DNA from: Balneolaceae bacterium
GTDB taxonomy: Bacteria > Bacteroidota > Rhodothermia > Balneolales > Balneolaceae
Assembly: GCA_017640605.1 (NCBI GenBank)
Contig: JAEPQH010000006.1
Span: 62,001-126,000 of the forward strand
Length of the DNA stretch: 64,000 nt
Direction: 5' to 3'
Of the stretch, positions 42,526 through 52,064 are shown in pieces (positions within the stretch are counted from its first letter, which is position 1; each line of letters opens with the position of its first letter). The notes below the pieces were generated by a model. The model had not been told where the DNA came from. It worked only from the letters and a program-made list of their open reading frames with translations, and searched no databases. The position numbers and the translations under genes are program-made.

Positions 42526-43167
42526 ATGAAAAAAATTCCTAATCTTGACAGGCTTGACTACGAAAAAAAACTATGGAATGAAGGTTTCCAACGGGTAATG
42601 GGGCTAGATGAAGTTGGAAGAGGTTGCTTAGCGGGGCCGGTTGTAGCTGCCGGGGTAATATTTCCTCCAAATACTAATATCCCTGATATTCGTGATAGCA
42701 AAACCATTGCTGAAAAAAAAAGAAATGCGCTTGTAGCTCTCATCAAAGAAAAAGCAGAATTTTGGATCGTTCAAGAGCGACCTCCATCAAGAATTGATGA
42801 AATCAATATCCTTTGGGCCTCCATTGAAGCAATGCAATTATGTGCAGAAGCTAAAGGAGCAAACCCGGATTATTTGTTGGTAGATGGAAATCGGTACACA
42901 ACCTCACTCATTCCTTATACTTGTGTGGTTAAAGGAGATGATAAAAGTATGAGTATAGGAGCGGCTTCAATTTTGGCCAAAGTTCATCGTGATGCATTAA
43001 TGAACAAACTGCACTCGGATTATCCTGAATTTAGATGGGATTCTAATGTGGGATATCCGACACCGGTACATAAGCGGGCATTGGTGGAATATGGAATAAC
43101 CCCTCATCACCGAAAAAGTTTTAAACTGGGTACACAGAAAACCTACTCAGCTAGCGATAAATGCTGA
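42526..43167 (+). CDS. rnhB: Ribonuclease HII
   Basis: With the ATG at 42526 the protein has 213 residues, normal for RNase HII. The active site shows GLDEVGRGCLAGPVVAA (Asp and Glu metal ligands), SKTIAEKKR, LLVDGN and the GAASILAKVHRD block. It removes ribonucleotides and RNA primers from DNA:RNA hybrids. A TTG six codons upstream is an alternative start but adds an atypical extension. The 3' end overlaps the convergent rodA gene by 17 bp, so the two messages are antisense to each other there. Confidence 0.95.
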   Translation: MKKIPNLDRLDYEKKLWNEGFQRVMGLDEVGRGCLAGPVVAAGVIFPPNTNIPDIRDSKTIAEKKRNALVALIKEKAEFWIVQERPPSRIDEINILWASIEAMQLCAEAKGANPDYLLVDGNRYTTSLIPYTCVVKGDDKSMSIGAASILAKVHRDALMNKLHSDYPEFRWDSNVGYPTPVHKRALVEYGITPHHRKSFKLGTQKTYSASDKC

Positions 43168-44401
43168 ACTCACGTTTATGAAAATCCATATTCAAGATGA
43201 TTGCCAACATGATCGTATTGGTGAGAAATGCCGAACCCCCATAGCTTATAAACGGAAGGGGAATACCAATTACCGGTAATAAAGCAGTAGCGCTACCCAC
43301 ATTAATAAAGAAATGTATAAAGTAAACGGCAGTTACGCTTACAGTAACTAACTGAGCAAAAGGATGTTTATGTGTTCCAGCAATTCGTAAAAGTCTTAGA
43401 AATAAGATCATAAACAAAATCACGACCAATCCTGCGCCAATAAATCCAAACTCTTCACCGATTACACAAAACACAAAGTCGGTCCATTGCTCAGGTAAAA
43501 AACGTAATTGGGTTTGGGTTCCTTCTAAAAATCCTTTTCCACTTATTCCACCCGAACCAATTGCAGTTTTAGCCTGAATTACATTCCAGCCTGCACCGGT
43601 AGGATCGTAAGAAGGATTAGTAAAGGCGGTAATTCGAGCAATTTGATGCGGTTGAAGTACCTCAGTTAAGGCAAGTCGAACGCCAATAACGGTAAGAATA
43701 CCCGTAATGAATGAAGTGATTGTTAACCATTTCCTTCTTTGAATGAAGAACACAATTCCGGTTAATACAACAGCAGAAAGCAGCCCCAGTTGCCAGTTTA
43801 GCACTGTTAAATACAGAATGATTGCAGGTGATACTATAAACAGTGATACTCCATAGGGAAGGCCCGACCAAAACAACATTACAGGAATTAACGCGATAAA
43901 TATAATGGCTGTCCCGAAATCGTTTTGTGCTATTACCAGACCGGTTGGGATAATAATTATCAGTACGGAAATCAGTGCGTACCGTATATTCTCAACCGAA
44001 ATATTCCGTCGGCTTGTGAGATAATTTGCCACGGCGAGAATGGTTGCAATTTTCATAAACTCACTACTTTGGAATCCAAAAGGCCCGATTCGGAACCAGC
44101 TTTTGGCACCATTGATCTCATTCCCGAATATCAATGTTAAAACCATCAATACAATACCAATAAAATAAGCAACGTAGGATAATTGCATGAATGTACGAGG
44201 AGAAACAAATTGCACACCCAGCATTACTAAAATGGAAACAACTACAAAAGCGAGTTGCTTTATGAAGTTACTTTGTATGTGAGCAGGCAAAAATTCAGAA
44301 ACGGGACCTTGTGTAGCACTGTAAATTGCAACAAGACCAATACAGGTTAATAGTAACCAAACTGTTAAAATCACCCAGTTAAACTCACGAGGATTACTCA
44401 T
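43151..44401 (-). CDS. rodA: Rod shape-determining protein RodA (SEDS glycan polymerase)
   Basis: The 416-residue protein has about ten membrane spans and the SEDS signatures WFRIGPFGFQSSEFMK, NDFGTAIIF, GISGKGFLEGTQTQLRFLPEQWTDFVF and IPLPFISYGGSA. RodA polymerises lipid II into glycan strands during cylindrical growth, working with its transpeptidase partner PBP2, which is encoded just upstream (one-base overlap at 44401). It is the last gene of the mre operon. Its 3' end overlaps the 3' end of rnhB on the other strand by 17 bp, and no terminator is visible. Confidence 0.96.
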   Translation of the reverse strand: MSNPREFNWVILTVWLLLTCIGLVAIYSATQGPVSEFLPAHIQSNFIKQLAFVVVSILVMLGVQFVSPRTFMQLSYVAYFIGIVLMVLTLIFGNEINGAKSWFRIGPFGFQSSEFMKIATILAVANYLTSRRNISVENIRYALISVLIIIIPTGLVIAQNDFGTAIIFIALIPVMLFWSGLPYGVSLFIVSPAIILYLTVLNWQLGLLSAVVLTGIVFFIQRRKWLTITSFITGILTVIGVRLALTEVLQPHQIARITAFTNPSYDPTGAGWNVIQAKTAIGSGGISGKGFLEGTQTQLRFLPEQWTDFVFCVIGEEFGFIGAGLVVILFMILFLRLLRIAGTHKHPFAQLVTVSVTAVYFIHFFINVGSATALLPVIGIPLPFISYGGSAFLTNTIMLAIILNMDFHKREFSIYR

Positions 44402-46236
44402 TATTCCGACCTCTGAGAATTATCTTCTTTTGGCACCCAGTTCATTACATAATTGTAAACGAACTTTCTACTCACTTCGCCGGTGAGGTATTTTTCGTGT
44501 AGTAAAGCAGCGATTGGTGCAGCTGATGTAGATGCGAATCCTGCGTTTTCTAAAAATACGGTAATTACAATTTGCGGGTCGTCAACCGGAGCAAAGGAGG
44601 TAAACCAGCCATGGCTATATCCGTGTGGATTCTCAGCGGTTCCTGTTTTTCCAGCTATGGCTACTTTATCTGTTTTTGCATAAAACCGTCCGCTTCCTTC
44701 TTCAACTACACGGCGCATTCCATTTTTAACCACTTCCAGATATTCATCTTTTACCCAATCAATTGGATCGTACACAATTGGGGTATATTCGAACGTTCCA
44801 TCACTACGTTGCACCGAATGCACAATATGCGGTTGAATTTTATATCCTCCGTTTGCAATTGAACTCGTCATTTGGGCAATTTGCAATGGTGATACCGATA
44901 GAACGCCTTGACCAATGCCAAGGTTAATCATATCTCCAAGTCCCCATCTACGTTTTCCAAACCATCTATCCATAAATGCGCTATCCGGTACAATGCCCTG
45001 ATTCGCACTTGGCAAATCGATGGAGTTTGGAACTCCTAAGCCAAATTCTTTTACTAATCCACTCCAAGTATTAAACTGCCCGTTGCTGGCAATTTTATCC
45101 ATCAGCGCATAGAAATAGGTGTTACTCGAAAAGGCTATTGCTTTTTCCAAGTCATAGTCACCTAATGGGGCAATATCGCGGTATAAACGCCCTCGTTGAT
45201 ATCCACCGCGGTTAGCTATTATTGTTTCTTCTGTTACATGGCCAAGGTGTAACCCGATCATTCCCATGAGTGGTTTGAACGTTGATCCCGGAGGTTGTCG
45301 GCTGGAAATTGCACGGTTATAAAGTGGACGTGTGGTGTCAGAATTTATGTCTGCCCAATATTGTCGATCTAAACGACCTGCAAGTCTTCTTACATCATAA
45401 TTTGGAGAACTTACAATTGCAAGGATTTCTCCGTTATTTGGGTTCATTGCTATAACAGCGCCCGTTTTTCCTTGCATAAGCTCTTCGGCGTAGGCTTGTA
45501 ACTCTGCATCAATGGTAGTGATGATATTATCCCCCTGAAGTGGATTTTGCCCGGCTCTCTCGCCTTCGTACTCGCCAATAGTTTGTCCGTAAGCGTTCAC
45601 ACGCTGGAACTCGACACCAAGATCACCGCGAAGATTATCTTCATAAATCAGTTCAAGCCCACTTTTTCCAATCTTATCGCCTAATCTGAGATCATCAGAC
45701 GCTTCATACTCTTTACGATCAGCCTCACGCAAATACCCAAAAAGATGAGAGGCTTGCAAATCTGTAGGGTAATGTCGCTTACTACCAATTTCGTGTCCGA
45801 TTCCTGAAAGTTGCCACAGATTTTCCTGCACCCTCGAAAATGTCTCGAAATCAACATCAGTAAGTAAAGGCGAATTTCGGTACCAACTGTAGCGTTGAGC
45901 TTCATTTACTCTTTCGGTAATCACAGAGTCTGAAACATTCATTAATGAAGCTAGCAGAGGTATCTTCTCTTTATCGAATTTGGAAGGAGTGATGGTGATT
46001 GTAAAAATGGGTTCATTATCAACCAAGAGTACACCGTTTCGGTCAAAGATCAATCCGCGCGAAGGACTTACATACTCTTGCCGGATAGAATTTTCTTCCC
46101 CTAAAACAGAATACGTATCATATTGAATAATTTGCAGATAGAATACTCTTCCTAACACTACAAGGCAAAGCCCCAGCATAATTAGCTGAAGTGCACGAAT
46201 AGAAGTACGGGTTCTATTTGAGCTGCGGGTATCCAA
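44401..46236 (-). CDS. mrdA: Penicillin-binding protein 2 (peptidoglycan transpeptidase)
   Basis: The 611-residue protein has an N-terminal membrane anchor (about residues 15-37), a dimerisation/pedestal domain and a transpeptidase domain. Active-site motifs are STFK with catalytic Ser318, SSN in AFSSNTYFY, and KTG in AGKTGTAE. It cross-links peptidoglycan during elongation. It lies between mreD and rodA with 1-bp spacing to mreD and a one-base overlap with rodA. The N-terminal YVSPSRGLIFDRNGVLLVDN block is typical of class B PBPs. Confidence 0.96.
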   Translation of the reverse strand: MDTRSSNRTRTSIRALQLIMLGLCLVVLGRVFYLQIIQYDTYSVLGEENSIRQEYVSPSRGLIFDRNGVLLVDNEPIFTITITPSKFDKEKIPLLASLMNVSDSVITERVNEAQRYSWYRNSPLLTDVDFETFSRVQENLWQLSGIGHEIGSKRHYPTDLQASHLFGYLREADRKEYEASDDLRLGDKIGKSGLELIYEDNLRGDLGVEFQRVNAYGQTIGEYEGERAGQNPLQGDNIITTIDAELQAYAEELMQGKTGAVIAMNPNNGEILAIVSSPNYDVRRLAGRLDRQYWADINSDTTRPLYNRAISSRQPPGSTFKPLMGMIGLHLGHVTEETIIANRGGYQRGRLYRDIAPLGDYDLEKAIAFSSNTYFYALMDKIASNGQFNTWSGLVKEFGLGVPNSIDLPSANQGIVPDSAFMDRWFGKRRWGLGDMINLGIGQGVLSVSPLQIAQMTSSIANGGYKIQPHIVHSVQRSDGTFEYTPIVYDPIDWVKDEYLEVVKNGMRRVVEEGSGRFYAKTDKVAIAGKTGTAENPHGYSHGWFTSFAPVDDPQIVITVFLENAGFASTSAAPIAALLHEKYLTGEVSRKFVYNYVMNWVPKEDNSQRSE

Positions 46237-46237
46237 T

Positions 46238-46708
46238 TTATCTGTTTTTGAAAATATAGATTAACAATCCTATTAAAGCGGTGTACAATGTATTGCCAAT
46301 GATTATGGCAAATGGCGAGTAGGAGGTGGCGAACGCAATAAAGAAACTACTTAGAACAAATAAAATTATGTTGTGAATGAATGCACTCATGAAAATAATT
46401 AGAAATATCTGCCAAAGTAGAAGTTGAGCTTCCGATCGTCGTCTAACGAATGTGTAAACCAAGAAAATGGTGAGGGTTTTAGAGAACATCATTATTCCCC
46501 AAAAATCAAAAAAGGCATCTTGAAGCAAAGCAAATGATGCCGTCATAATTAGAATTGGTACGCGTTCATATTTCTGAATGATCCACAACAAATAACACAA
46601 TAATGGATCGGCAGTAGCACTGAAAATGGATAGGTGTTGAAAGAATAACACATCCAGCAACACAAAGAAGATCCCGAATAAAATATGTCGAATTAACTGA
46701 TTATTCAT
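46238..46708 (-). CDS. mreD: Rod shape-determining protein MreD
   Basis: The 156-residue protein is almost entirely membrane helices (about five), with short charged loops such as YERVP and RRRSEAQ. Sequence conservation in MreD is low, and the call rests partly on position between mreC and mrdA. The start overlaps the mreC stop by 4 bp. MreD links MreC to the elongasome in the inner membrane. Confidence 0.88.
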   Translation of the reverse strand: MNNQLIRHILFGIFFVLLDVLFFQHLSIFSATADPLLCYLLWIIQKYERVPILIMTASFALLQDAFFDFWGIMMFSKTLTIFLVYTFVRRRSEAQLLLWQIFLIIFMSAFIHNIILFVLSSFFIAFATSYSPFAIIIGNTLYTALIGLLIYIFKNR

Positions 46709-47547
46709 CGAAACAGCGCCTGTGTTTGTGTTGATAGAGAATCTAAGGTGGAATCCGGTTGAAACTTAATTACAAATCCCTCTGCAACTTCCGATAAAGA
46801 AGTGAATGGCGACAAGTATATTTTTTGAGTGTCTTTCCCTTCTTCCTCTTTCGTAGATAGCACTGTTCCAATAGGAATACCACCCGGAAATTCATTCCCA
46901 AATCCACTGGTTTCAACAACGAAGCCGGAATCGACTGGTACAGTTTTTGGAACAAAATCCATGACTAATTGCGACATATCTTCCCCCGACCAACTTACAA
47001 TTCCCATCGAGCGGGTTTGTTGAACTCGGGCGCTAACCCTAAATAAACTGTTAAAGTAAGGCATTACCTGTGCATATTCGGGTGCTGTAATTATCACTTT
47101 GCCAACCAATCCATCCGAAGTTATAACCGGCATCCCTACATCAACCCCTTGATTGGAGCCCGCATTTATGGTGAACGTGTTATTTATCCCATTCAGCGTT
47201 TTGGTAACAAAGCGGACTGGCTGAAGATCAAACTCAGAATTTGTTTGATAATTCAGAAGTTTCCTTAGCTCATTATTCTCTTGCTCAATTGATCGCAAAC
47301 GACTGAGTTCGTCTTGCAAAAGAATATTCTGTTCTTGTAGATATGTATTGGTTCGTAATGCTTGCCTGTAAACTCGAACGTTTGATAACGGCTCCTCCAA
47401 AACACTTACTACTATGATCGAAATTTGCCGAAGAGTATTTAGTCCATCCTGATGGCGGTTAATTGCAATTGCCAGGGCAAGTACAAGAATTAACGCAGTT
47501 ACAATATAATCGGTGGCGTTTTCAACTTTAAATACTCTAAACTGCAT
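46705..47547 (-). CDS. mreC: Rod shape-determining protein MreC
   Basis: The 280-residue protein has a single N-terminal membrane helix (about residues 10-28), a coiled coil (about 65-100) and a periplasmic beta domain with VDVGMPVITSDGLVGKVI and GFGNEFPGGIPIGTV. MreC forms a periplasmic scaffold that activates PBP2-RodA. It lies 9 bp after mreB and overlaps mreD by 4 bp. The length is in the family's usual range. Confidence 0.95.
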   Translation of the reverse strand: MQFRVFKVENATDYIVTALILVLALAIAINRHQDGLNTLRQISIIVVSVLEEPLSNVRVYRQALRTNTYLQEQNILLQDELSRLRSIEQENNELRKLLNYQTNSEFDLQPVRFVTKTLNGINNTFTINAGSNQGVDVGMPVITSDGLVGKVIITAPEYAQVMPYFNSLFRVSARVQQTRSMGIVSWSGEDMSQLVMDFVPKTVPVDSGFVVETSGFGNEFPGGIPIGTVLSTKEEEGKDTQKIYLSPFTSLSEVAEGFVIKFQPDSTLDSLSTQTQALFR

Positions 47548-47556
47548 TCAGCATGA

Positions 47557-48624
47557 CTATGAATCGATTACTGGTCGATAGTATTCGAGATTTTCAAGAA
47601 TTGCTCCTGTGCCACGCACAACGGCTGTAAGCGGATCTTCTGCTATGTGCACCGGAAGATCGGTGGTCTCCATAATCAATTTATCGAGATTTTTTAGCAA
47701 AGCTCCACCACCGGTTAGCATAATTCCGCGATCCAAAATATCTGCGGATAATTCCGGAGGGGTTTGCTCCAACGATTTTGTGATAGATTCTACAATGGTG
47801 TTAACAGATTCAGCCATTGCTTCTCGGGCATCTTTCGAAGTGATATGACGTGTTCGAGGAACACCGTTCACCAAATCTCGGCCTTTGGTAATCATTTCAA
47901 GCTCTTCATCAAGAGGAGCGGCGGAACCGATTTCACACTTAATTTTCTCAGCGGTTCGCTCACCGATCAACAAGTTATGATTTCTTCGGAAGTAGTTGAT
48001 GATGTCTTCGTTGAGTTCATCACCACCTAAGCGAACAGATTGTGCATAAACAATCCCGGATAATGCAATCACTGCTATCTCGGTAGTTCCACCCCCGATG
48101 TCAACGATCATGTTACCAACAGGTTCGTGTACGTCTAAACCGATACCAATGGCTGCTGCCATGGGCTCATCCACAAGAAAAACCTCTTTTGCACCGGCAT
48201 GTTCTGCACTATCACGTACCGCACGGCGTTCTACTTCGGTAATACCGCTTGGTACGCAAATTACCATCTGGCGCGTACTTGAATACCATTTCACTTTCAC
48301 CTTTTTGATCATGCCTCGAATCATCTGTTCGGCAACTTCAAAATCGGCAATCACACCATCACGTAAAGGACGAATAGTTCTGATTTTACGATGTGTTTTC
48401 TCGTGCATCAGGCGTGCTTCGTGTCCGGTAGCAACAGGAATATCCTGCTGATTCAGAGCTACGATAGATGGTTCATTTAATACAATACCCTCGCCGCGAG
48501 AGTAAATGAGTGTGTTCGCGGTACCCAGATCAATAGCGATGTCGGTATATAAAAAATCGAATAAGCCTTTCTTAGGCTGTTTTTTTGAGGATAATGGGGA
48601 AGGGATGCCTTGCCGATTGGACAT
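47557..48624 (-). CDS. mreB: Rod shape-determining protein MreB (bacterial actin)
   Basis: The 355-residue protein has the actin-fold nucleotide motifs DLGTANTLIYSRGEGIVLNEPS (phosphate-1), VDIGGGTTEIAVIA (phosphate-2) and MLTGGGALLKNLD (adenosine). MreB filaments guide the elongasome and set rod shape. It is the first gene of the mreB-mreC-mreD-mrdA-rodA operon. The N-terminal 20 residues (SNRQGIPSPLSSKKQPKKG) are a basic extension before the usual start, which might aid membrane contact; this is inference. Confidence 0.97.
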   Translation of the reverse strand: MSNRQGIPSPLSSKKQPKKGLFDFLYTDIAIDLGTANTLIYSRGEGIVLNEPSIVALNQQDIPVATGHEARLMHEKTHRKIRTIRPLRDGVIADFEVAEQMIRGMIKKVKVKWYSSTRQMVICVPSGITEVERRAVRDSAEHAGAKEVFLVDEPMAAAIGIGLDVHEPVGNMIVDIGGGTTEIAVIALSGIVYAQSVRLGGDELNEDIINYFRRNHNLLIGERTAEKIKCEIGSAAPLDEELEMITKGRDLVNGVPRTRHITSKDAREAMAESVNTIVESITKSLEQTPPELSADILDRGIMLTGGGALLKNLDKLIMETTDLPVHIAEDPLTAVVRGTGAILENLEYYRPVIDS

Positions 48625-48684
48625 TTCAGGTGCTTAACTATAGGTTTTTAGGACGATATTAATTCGATTGAAAATACAATTTTG

Positions 48685-48709
48685 ATACTCTATTTGCGAA
48701 TGCGAGTAT
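48685..48709. promoter_or_regulatory. Inverted repeat between purH and mreB
   Basis: ATACTC and GAGTAT form a perfect inverted repeat around 13 bases, in the 106-bp gap after purH and before mreB (both minus strand). It could be an operator for the mre operon or a weak purH terminator; there is no T tract. Confidence 0.3.
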
Positions 48710-48730
48710 TCACTTTGTTTTTAGCACTTT

Positions 48731-50305
48731 TTAATGCTTAAAATGCCGTGTTCCTGTGAAAATCATACACAAACCAAGCTCATTAGCTTTTGCGATTACT
48801 TCTTTGTCTCTGATACTGCCACCGGGTTGAATAACGGCCGTTACGCCCGCAGCTGCAGCTGCTTCAACACCATCAGAAAATGGGAAAAATGCATCACTTG
48901 CAATCGCTGCTCCATCAAGAGACAAACCTTCTTTTTCTGCTTTTGCAACGGCAATTTCTGAGGAATCAACACGTGAAGTTTGTCCCGAACCGATGCCCAA
49001 TGTTCGACCATCTTTCGCATACACGATTGCGTTCGATTTAACATGGCGAACTACTTTCCAAGAGAAAAGCAGATCTTTTAATTCTGACTCAGACGGTGTT
49101 CGTTTGGTAACTACTTTGAATGTTGATTGATCAAAAGCTTCGAGGTCGGCATCTTGTTTTAGTACACCACCAAAAATTGAACGATAGGTTATTGTCTCAC
49201 TCTTGGAAACATTTTTTCGAATTCGAATCAAACGCCGATTCTTTTTTGCGGTGAGTAATTCCAGGGCATCCTCATCAAATTCCGGAGCGATGATAATTTC
49301 CGTGAAAATTTTATCAATCGCGGTTGCTGTTGCGAGGTCAAGTGGTTTGTTTACAACAACAATTCCACCAAATGGTGAAACCGTGTCGGTACTAAACGCT
49401 TTGTTGTAGGCCTCTTCAAGGGTGCTTGCTGTACCTACGCCACAAGGAATTGTGTGTTTGATGATGGCACAGGTCGGTTCTTCTGTCTCAAAATCGGAAA
49501 TGATGTTTAAAGCAGCATCTACATCTAAGTAGTTGTTGTAACTTAGTTGTTTACCATGAAAGCAATCAATAACCTCGTTCTGAGTACCATAAACAGCTGC
49601 TTTTTGATGTGGATTTTCCCCATAACGCAATGGATGAGCTAGTGGCTCAGATATACTAAATTGTTTTGCAGGATTTTCATCTACTAATCCCGTAAAGTAG
49701 TTTGAAATGGCTACATCATAATCTGCTGTGTGTGTAAAAGCTGCTTTGGCAAGCTTTAAACGAAGCTGATAACTGATACCTTCATCAGTATTTAACTCTT
49801 CAATAAAATCGGTGTATTGCTCGGGAGAACTAAGAATACAAACATGCGCAAAATTTTTGGCTGCTGCTCTAATCATCGTGGGCCCGCCTATATCTATAAA
49901 TTCGGTAGCCGTTGCAGGGGTAATTCCATCCTTTTTTACCGTTTCTTTGAACGGATATAAATTCACCACAACTAGTTCGATAGGTTGAATACCAAGTTCT
50001 GCTAATTCAACATTATCGGGCTCATAACTGGTTCGGGCTAGCAATCCACCGTGAATATGTGGATGGAGAGTTTTTACCCTACCATCTAAACATTCAGGAA
50101 AGCCTGTTACTTCCGATGCATCGGTTACCGGAATACCTTCTTCTTTGATAACCTTTGCAGTTCCTCCGGTGGAAATCAATTCAACACCTTTTTTATGTAA
50201 AGCAGAGGCAAGAGGAATAATGTCTGTTTTATTAGACACCGAAAGGAGAGCGCGTTTAATAGTTAATGAGGTTTCCGGTAATTGTGCAAGCGGTTTTAAT
50301 GCCAT
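48731..50305 (-). CDS. purH: Bifunctional AICAR formyltransferase/IMP cyclohydrolase
   Basis: The 524-residue protein carries out the last two steps of IMP synthesis. The N-terminal IMP cyclohydrolase domain (about residues 17-160, MGS-like fold) contains LISTGGTAKVIKEEG and GRVKTLHPHIHGGLLA. The C-terminal transformylase has LRYGENPHQKAA, the KHTIPCGVG active-site loop and SDAFFPFSDGV. It lies 2 bp downstream of purN, which makes formylglycinamide ribonucleotide earlier in the same pathway, so the two are co-transcribed. Confidence 0.97.
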   Translation of the reverse strand: MALKPLAQLPETSLTIKRALLSVSNKTDIIPLASALHKKGVELISTGGTAKVIKEEGIPVTDASEVTGFPECLDGRVKTLHPHIHGGLLARTSYEPDNVELAELGIQPIELVVVNLYPFKETVKKDGITPATATEFIDIGGPTMIRAAAKNFAHVCILSSPEQYTDFIEELNTDEGISYQLRLKLAKAAFTHTADYDVAISNYFTGLVDENPAKQFSISEPLAHPLRYGENPHQKAAVYGTQNEVIDCFHGKQLSYNNYLDVDAALNIISDFETEEPTCAIIKHTIPCGVGTASTLEEAYNKAFSTDTVSPFGGIVVVNKPLDLATATAIDKIFTEIIIAPEFDEDALELLTAKKNRRLIRIRKNVSKSETITYRSIFGGVLKQDADLEAFDQSTFKVVTKRTPSESELKDLLFSWKVVRHVKSNAIVYAKDGRTLGIGSGQTSRVDSSEIAVAKAEKEGLSLDGAAIASDAFFPFSDGVEAAAAAGVTAVIQPGGSIRDKEVIAKANELGLCMIFTGTRHFKH

Positions 50306-50307
50306 GA

Positions 50308-50895
50308 TTAAACGTTGGTTTTTAAAAAATCAGAGATTACTTGTGGATACAATTTATGTTCGAGAGCGAGTATTTTTTTTGCAAGACTATCAGCCGTTTC
50401 ATCCTCGGCCAGCATAATTTTTGATTGACCGAGAACTGGGCCATCATCATAGATTTCAGTAACAAGATGTACGGTACATCCACTTTCAGCTTCATTATTC
50501 TCTATTACAGCTTGATGAACACGTTTGCCATAAAAGCCTTTACCGCCATATTTTGGCAATAGTGAGGGGTGAATATTTAGAATCCGATTTTGATAGATGC
50601 TAATTATAGAATTCGGAATTTTCTTTAAATAACCGGCTAGGACAATTAAATCGGTATTAAAACGGCTGAGTGTTTTGAGTAAAGTGGTAGAATAAGTCTC
50701 TTCATTATCAAATGAAGAAGGGTTCAATATTTCGACCGGAATATTATGTTTTTTTGCTCGATCAATGGCTTGAATATTTTTACGATCGGTAATTAAGCCT
50801 GTGATTACGCCCGGTATTTGTCCTGTAAGTGTAGCTTCAATAAGAGACTGAAAATTGGAACCCGAACCGGAGGCGAAAACAACGATATTCTTCAA
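50308..50895 (-). CDS. purN: Phosphoribosylglycinamide formyltransferase
   Basis: The 195-residue protein matches PurN (GART), transferring the formyl group of 10-formyltetrahydrofolate to GAR. Family features are VFASGSGSNFQSLI at the start, LAGYLKKIP, the catalytic block ILNIHPSLLPKYGG, and HLVTEIYDDGPVL near the end, with conserved Asn and His residues in NIHPSLLP. It is the first gene of a purN-purH pair. Confidence 0.95.
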   Translation of the reverse strand: MKNIVVFASGSGSNFQSLIEATLTGQIPGVITGLITDRKNIQAIDRAKKHNIPVEILNPSSFDNEETYSTTLLKTLSRFNTDLIVLAGYLKKIPNSIISIYQNRILNIHPSLLPKYGGKGFYGKRVHQAVIENNEAESGCTVHLVTEIYDDGPVLGQSKIMLAEDETADSLAKKILALEHKLYPQVISDFLKTNV

Positions 50896-50975
50896 AATTA
50901 TTCACGAAATGAGCATTGCGGATGTGCGGTGCAAAGATAGAAATAAAATAGTGGATGTAACACCGAAATTTCCGG

Positions 50976-52064
50976 CTAGCTGCTATTTGTAGATGGCGGT
51001 GTATTATCTAATCTGAAAACTTGATAATTATTGAAACTCCATGAAATCTGATTCACTGTAATTTTTATAACCGTTGCTAGTGGGATAGCAATCAACATTC
51101 CAAGAATCCCAGCGGTTTCGGCTCCAATCAAAATGATGAACAAAATCGCAACCGGATGCATATCGGCTGAGCGGGAGAACAGAAAAGGTTGTAGTACTAG
51201 ATTGTCGGTTAATTGAACAATAAATATGGCAATCATACAAACCAGTACCAGCGAAAAATCACCAGTTTCGATAATGGATACGATGATGGAAAGCACATAG
51301 CCAATGATCGGGCCGAAATACGGAATAGTATTCGCGATGCCAACAGAGATACCAACAGATAAGGAGTTTTCAAGACCGGCAACGCTTAAGGTAGTCCACG
51401 AAAGAAAAGCAACGATAAAGCTCTGCGCTAATACACTTCTGAAATAAAGTCCCAATCTCTTCTCAATTTTGTCGATAAGTGTGAGTGTTGTTTCAAAGTA
51501 TTTATTCGGCACCAATTGAAGAAGATCCCGGCGAATTTTACTACCGTCTTTTAAAAAGAAAAAGGCGGCGAATGGGACCACCAATACAGCAGAGAAAATA
51601 TTCGTAAATAAGCCTACTGCATCACCAAGTACGGTAGAGAGTTTACCTAAATCAAAGAGTTCGGCGGCAATTTGAGTAACATTATCCTGTAGAAAACCGG
51701 GCGGAATAAAGCTAAACTCTTCGGTCAGTTTCAGTTCAACGTCACGTGCAATCTGCTCAATTCGATCGATGGTGAGGTTTTCGGTTAACTCGATCATTTC
51801 TCCAACAAACAATGGAAATACATTTGTGGAAATATACACCAGCAGAAGGATCACGGTGGATAGGGTGAGAGTAATTCCAAATGTCCGATTCATCCCCATT
51901 CTTTGTAATCGATTTACAAATGGATCTAGGATATAACTGAGAATCATTGCCAGAATTACATAAGCAACTAATGTGCTGTAATTGTAAAGAATAAGCCCCA
52001 ACACACCAACGGTGGTTAAGCCGATAAAGAACCGAATAATTTTTTCAAGAGTAATATTTCTCAT
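50976..52064 (-). CDS. AI-2E family transporter (PerM/TqsA type)
   Basis: The 362-residue inner membrane protein has about seven to eight helices with a periplasmic/amphipathic segment near residues 75-150 (LTENLTIDRIEQIARDVELKL). The family block VPFAAFFFLKDG, then NTIPYFGPIIGYVLSIIVS and the C-terminal ILGMLIAIPLATVIK, mark the AI-2E exporter family, whose members include a Na+/H+ antiporter and a quorum-signal exporter. The substrate here is unknown. The start overlaps the recX stop by 4 bp, so it is coupled to recX. Confidence 0.9.
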   Translation of the reverse strand: MRNITLEKIIRFFIGLTTVGVLGLILYNYSTLVAYVILAMILSYILDPFVNRLQRMGMNRTFGITLTLSTVILLLVYISTNVFPLFVGEMIELTENLTIDRIEQIARDVELKLTEEFSFIPPGFLQDNVTQIAAELFDLGKLSTVLGDAVGLFTNIFSAVLVVPFAAFFFLKDGSKIRRDLLQLVPNKYFETTLTLIDKIEKRLGLYFRSVLAQSFIVAFLSWTTLSVAGLENSLSVGISVGIANTIPYFGPIIGYVLSIIVSIIETGDFSLVLVCMIAIFIVQLTDNLVLQPFLFSRSADMHPVAILFIILIGAETAGILGMLIAIPLATVIKITVNQISWSFNNYQVFRLDNTPPSTNSS

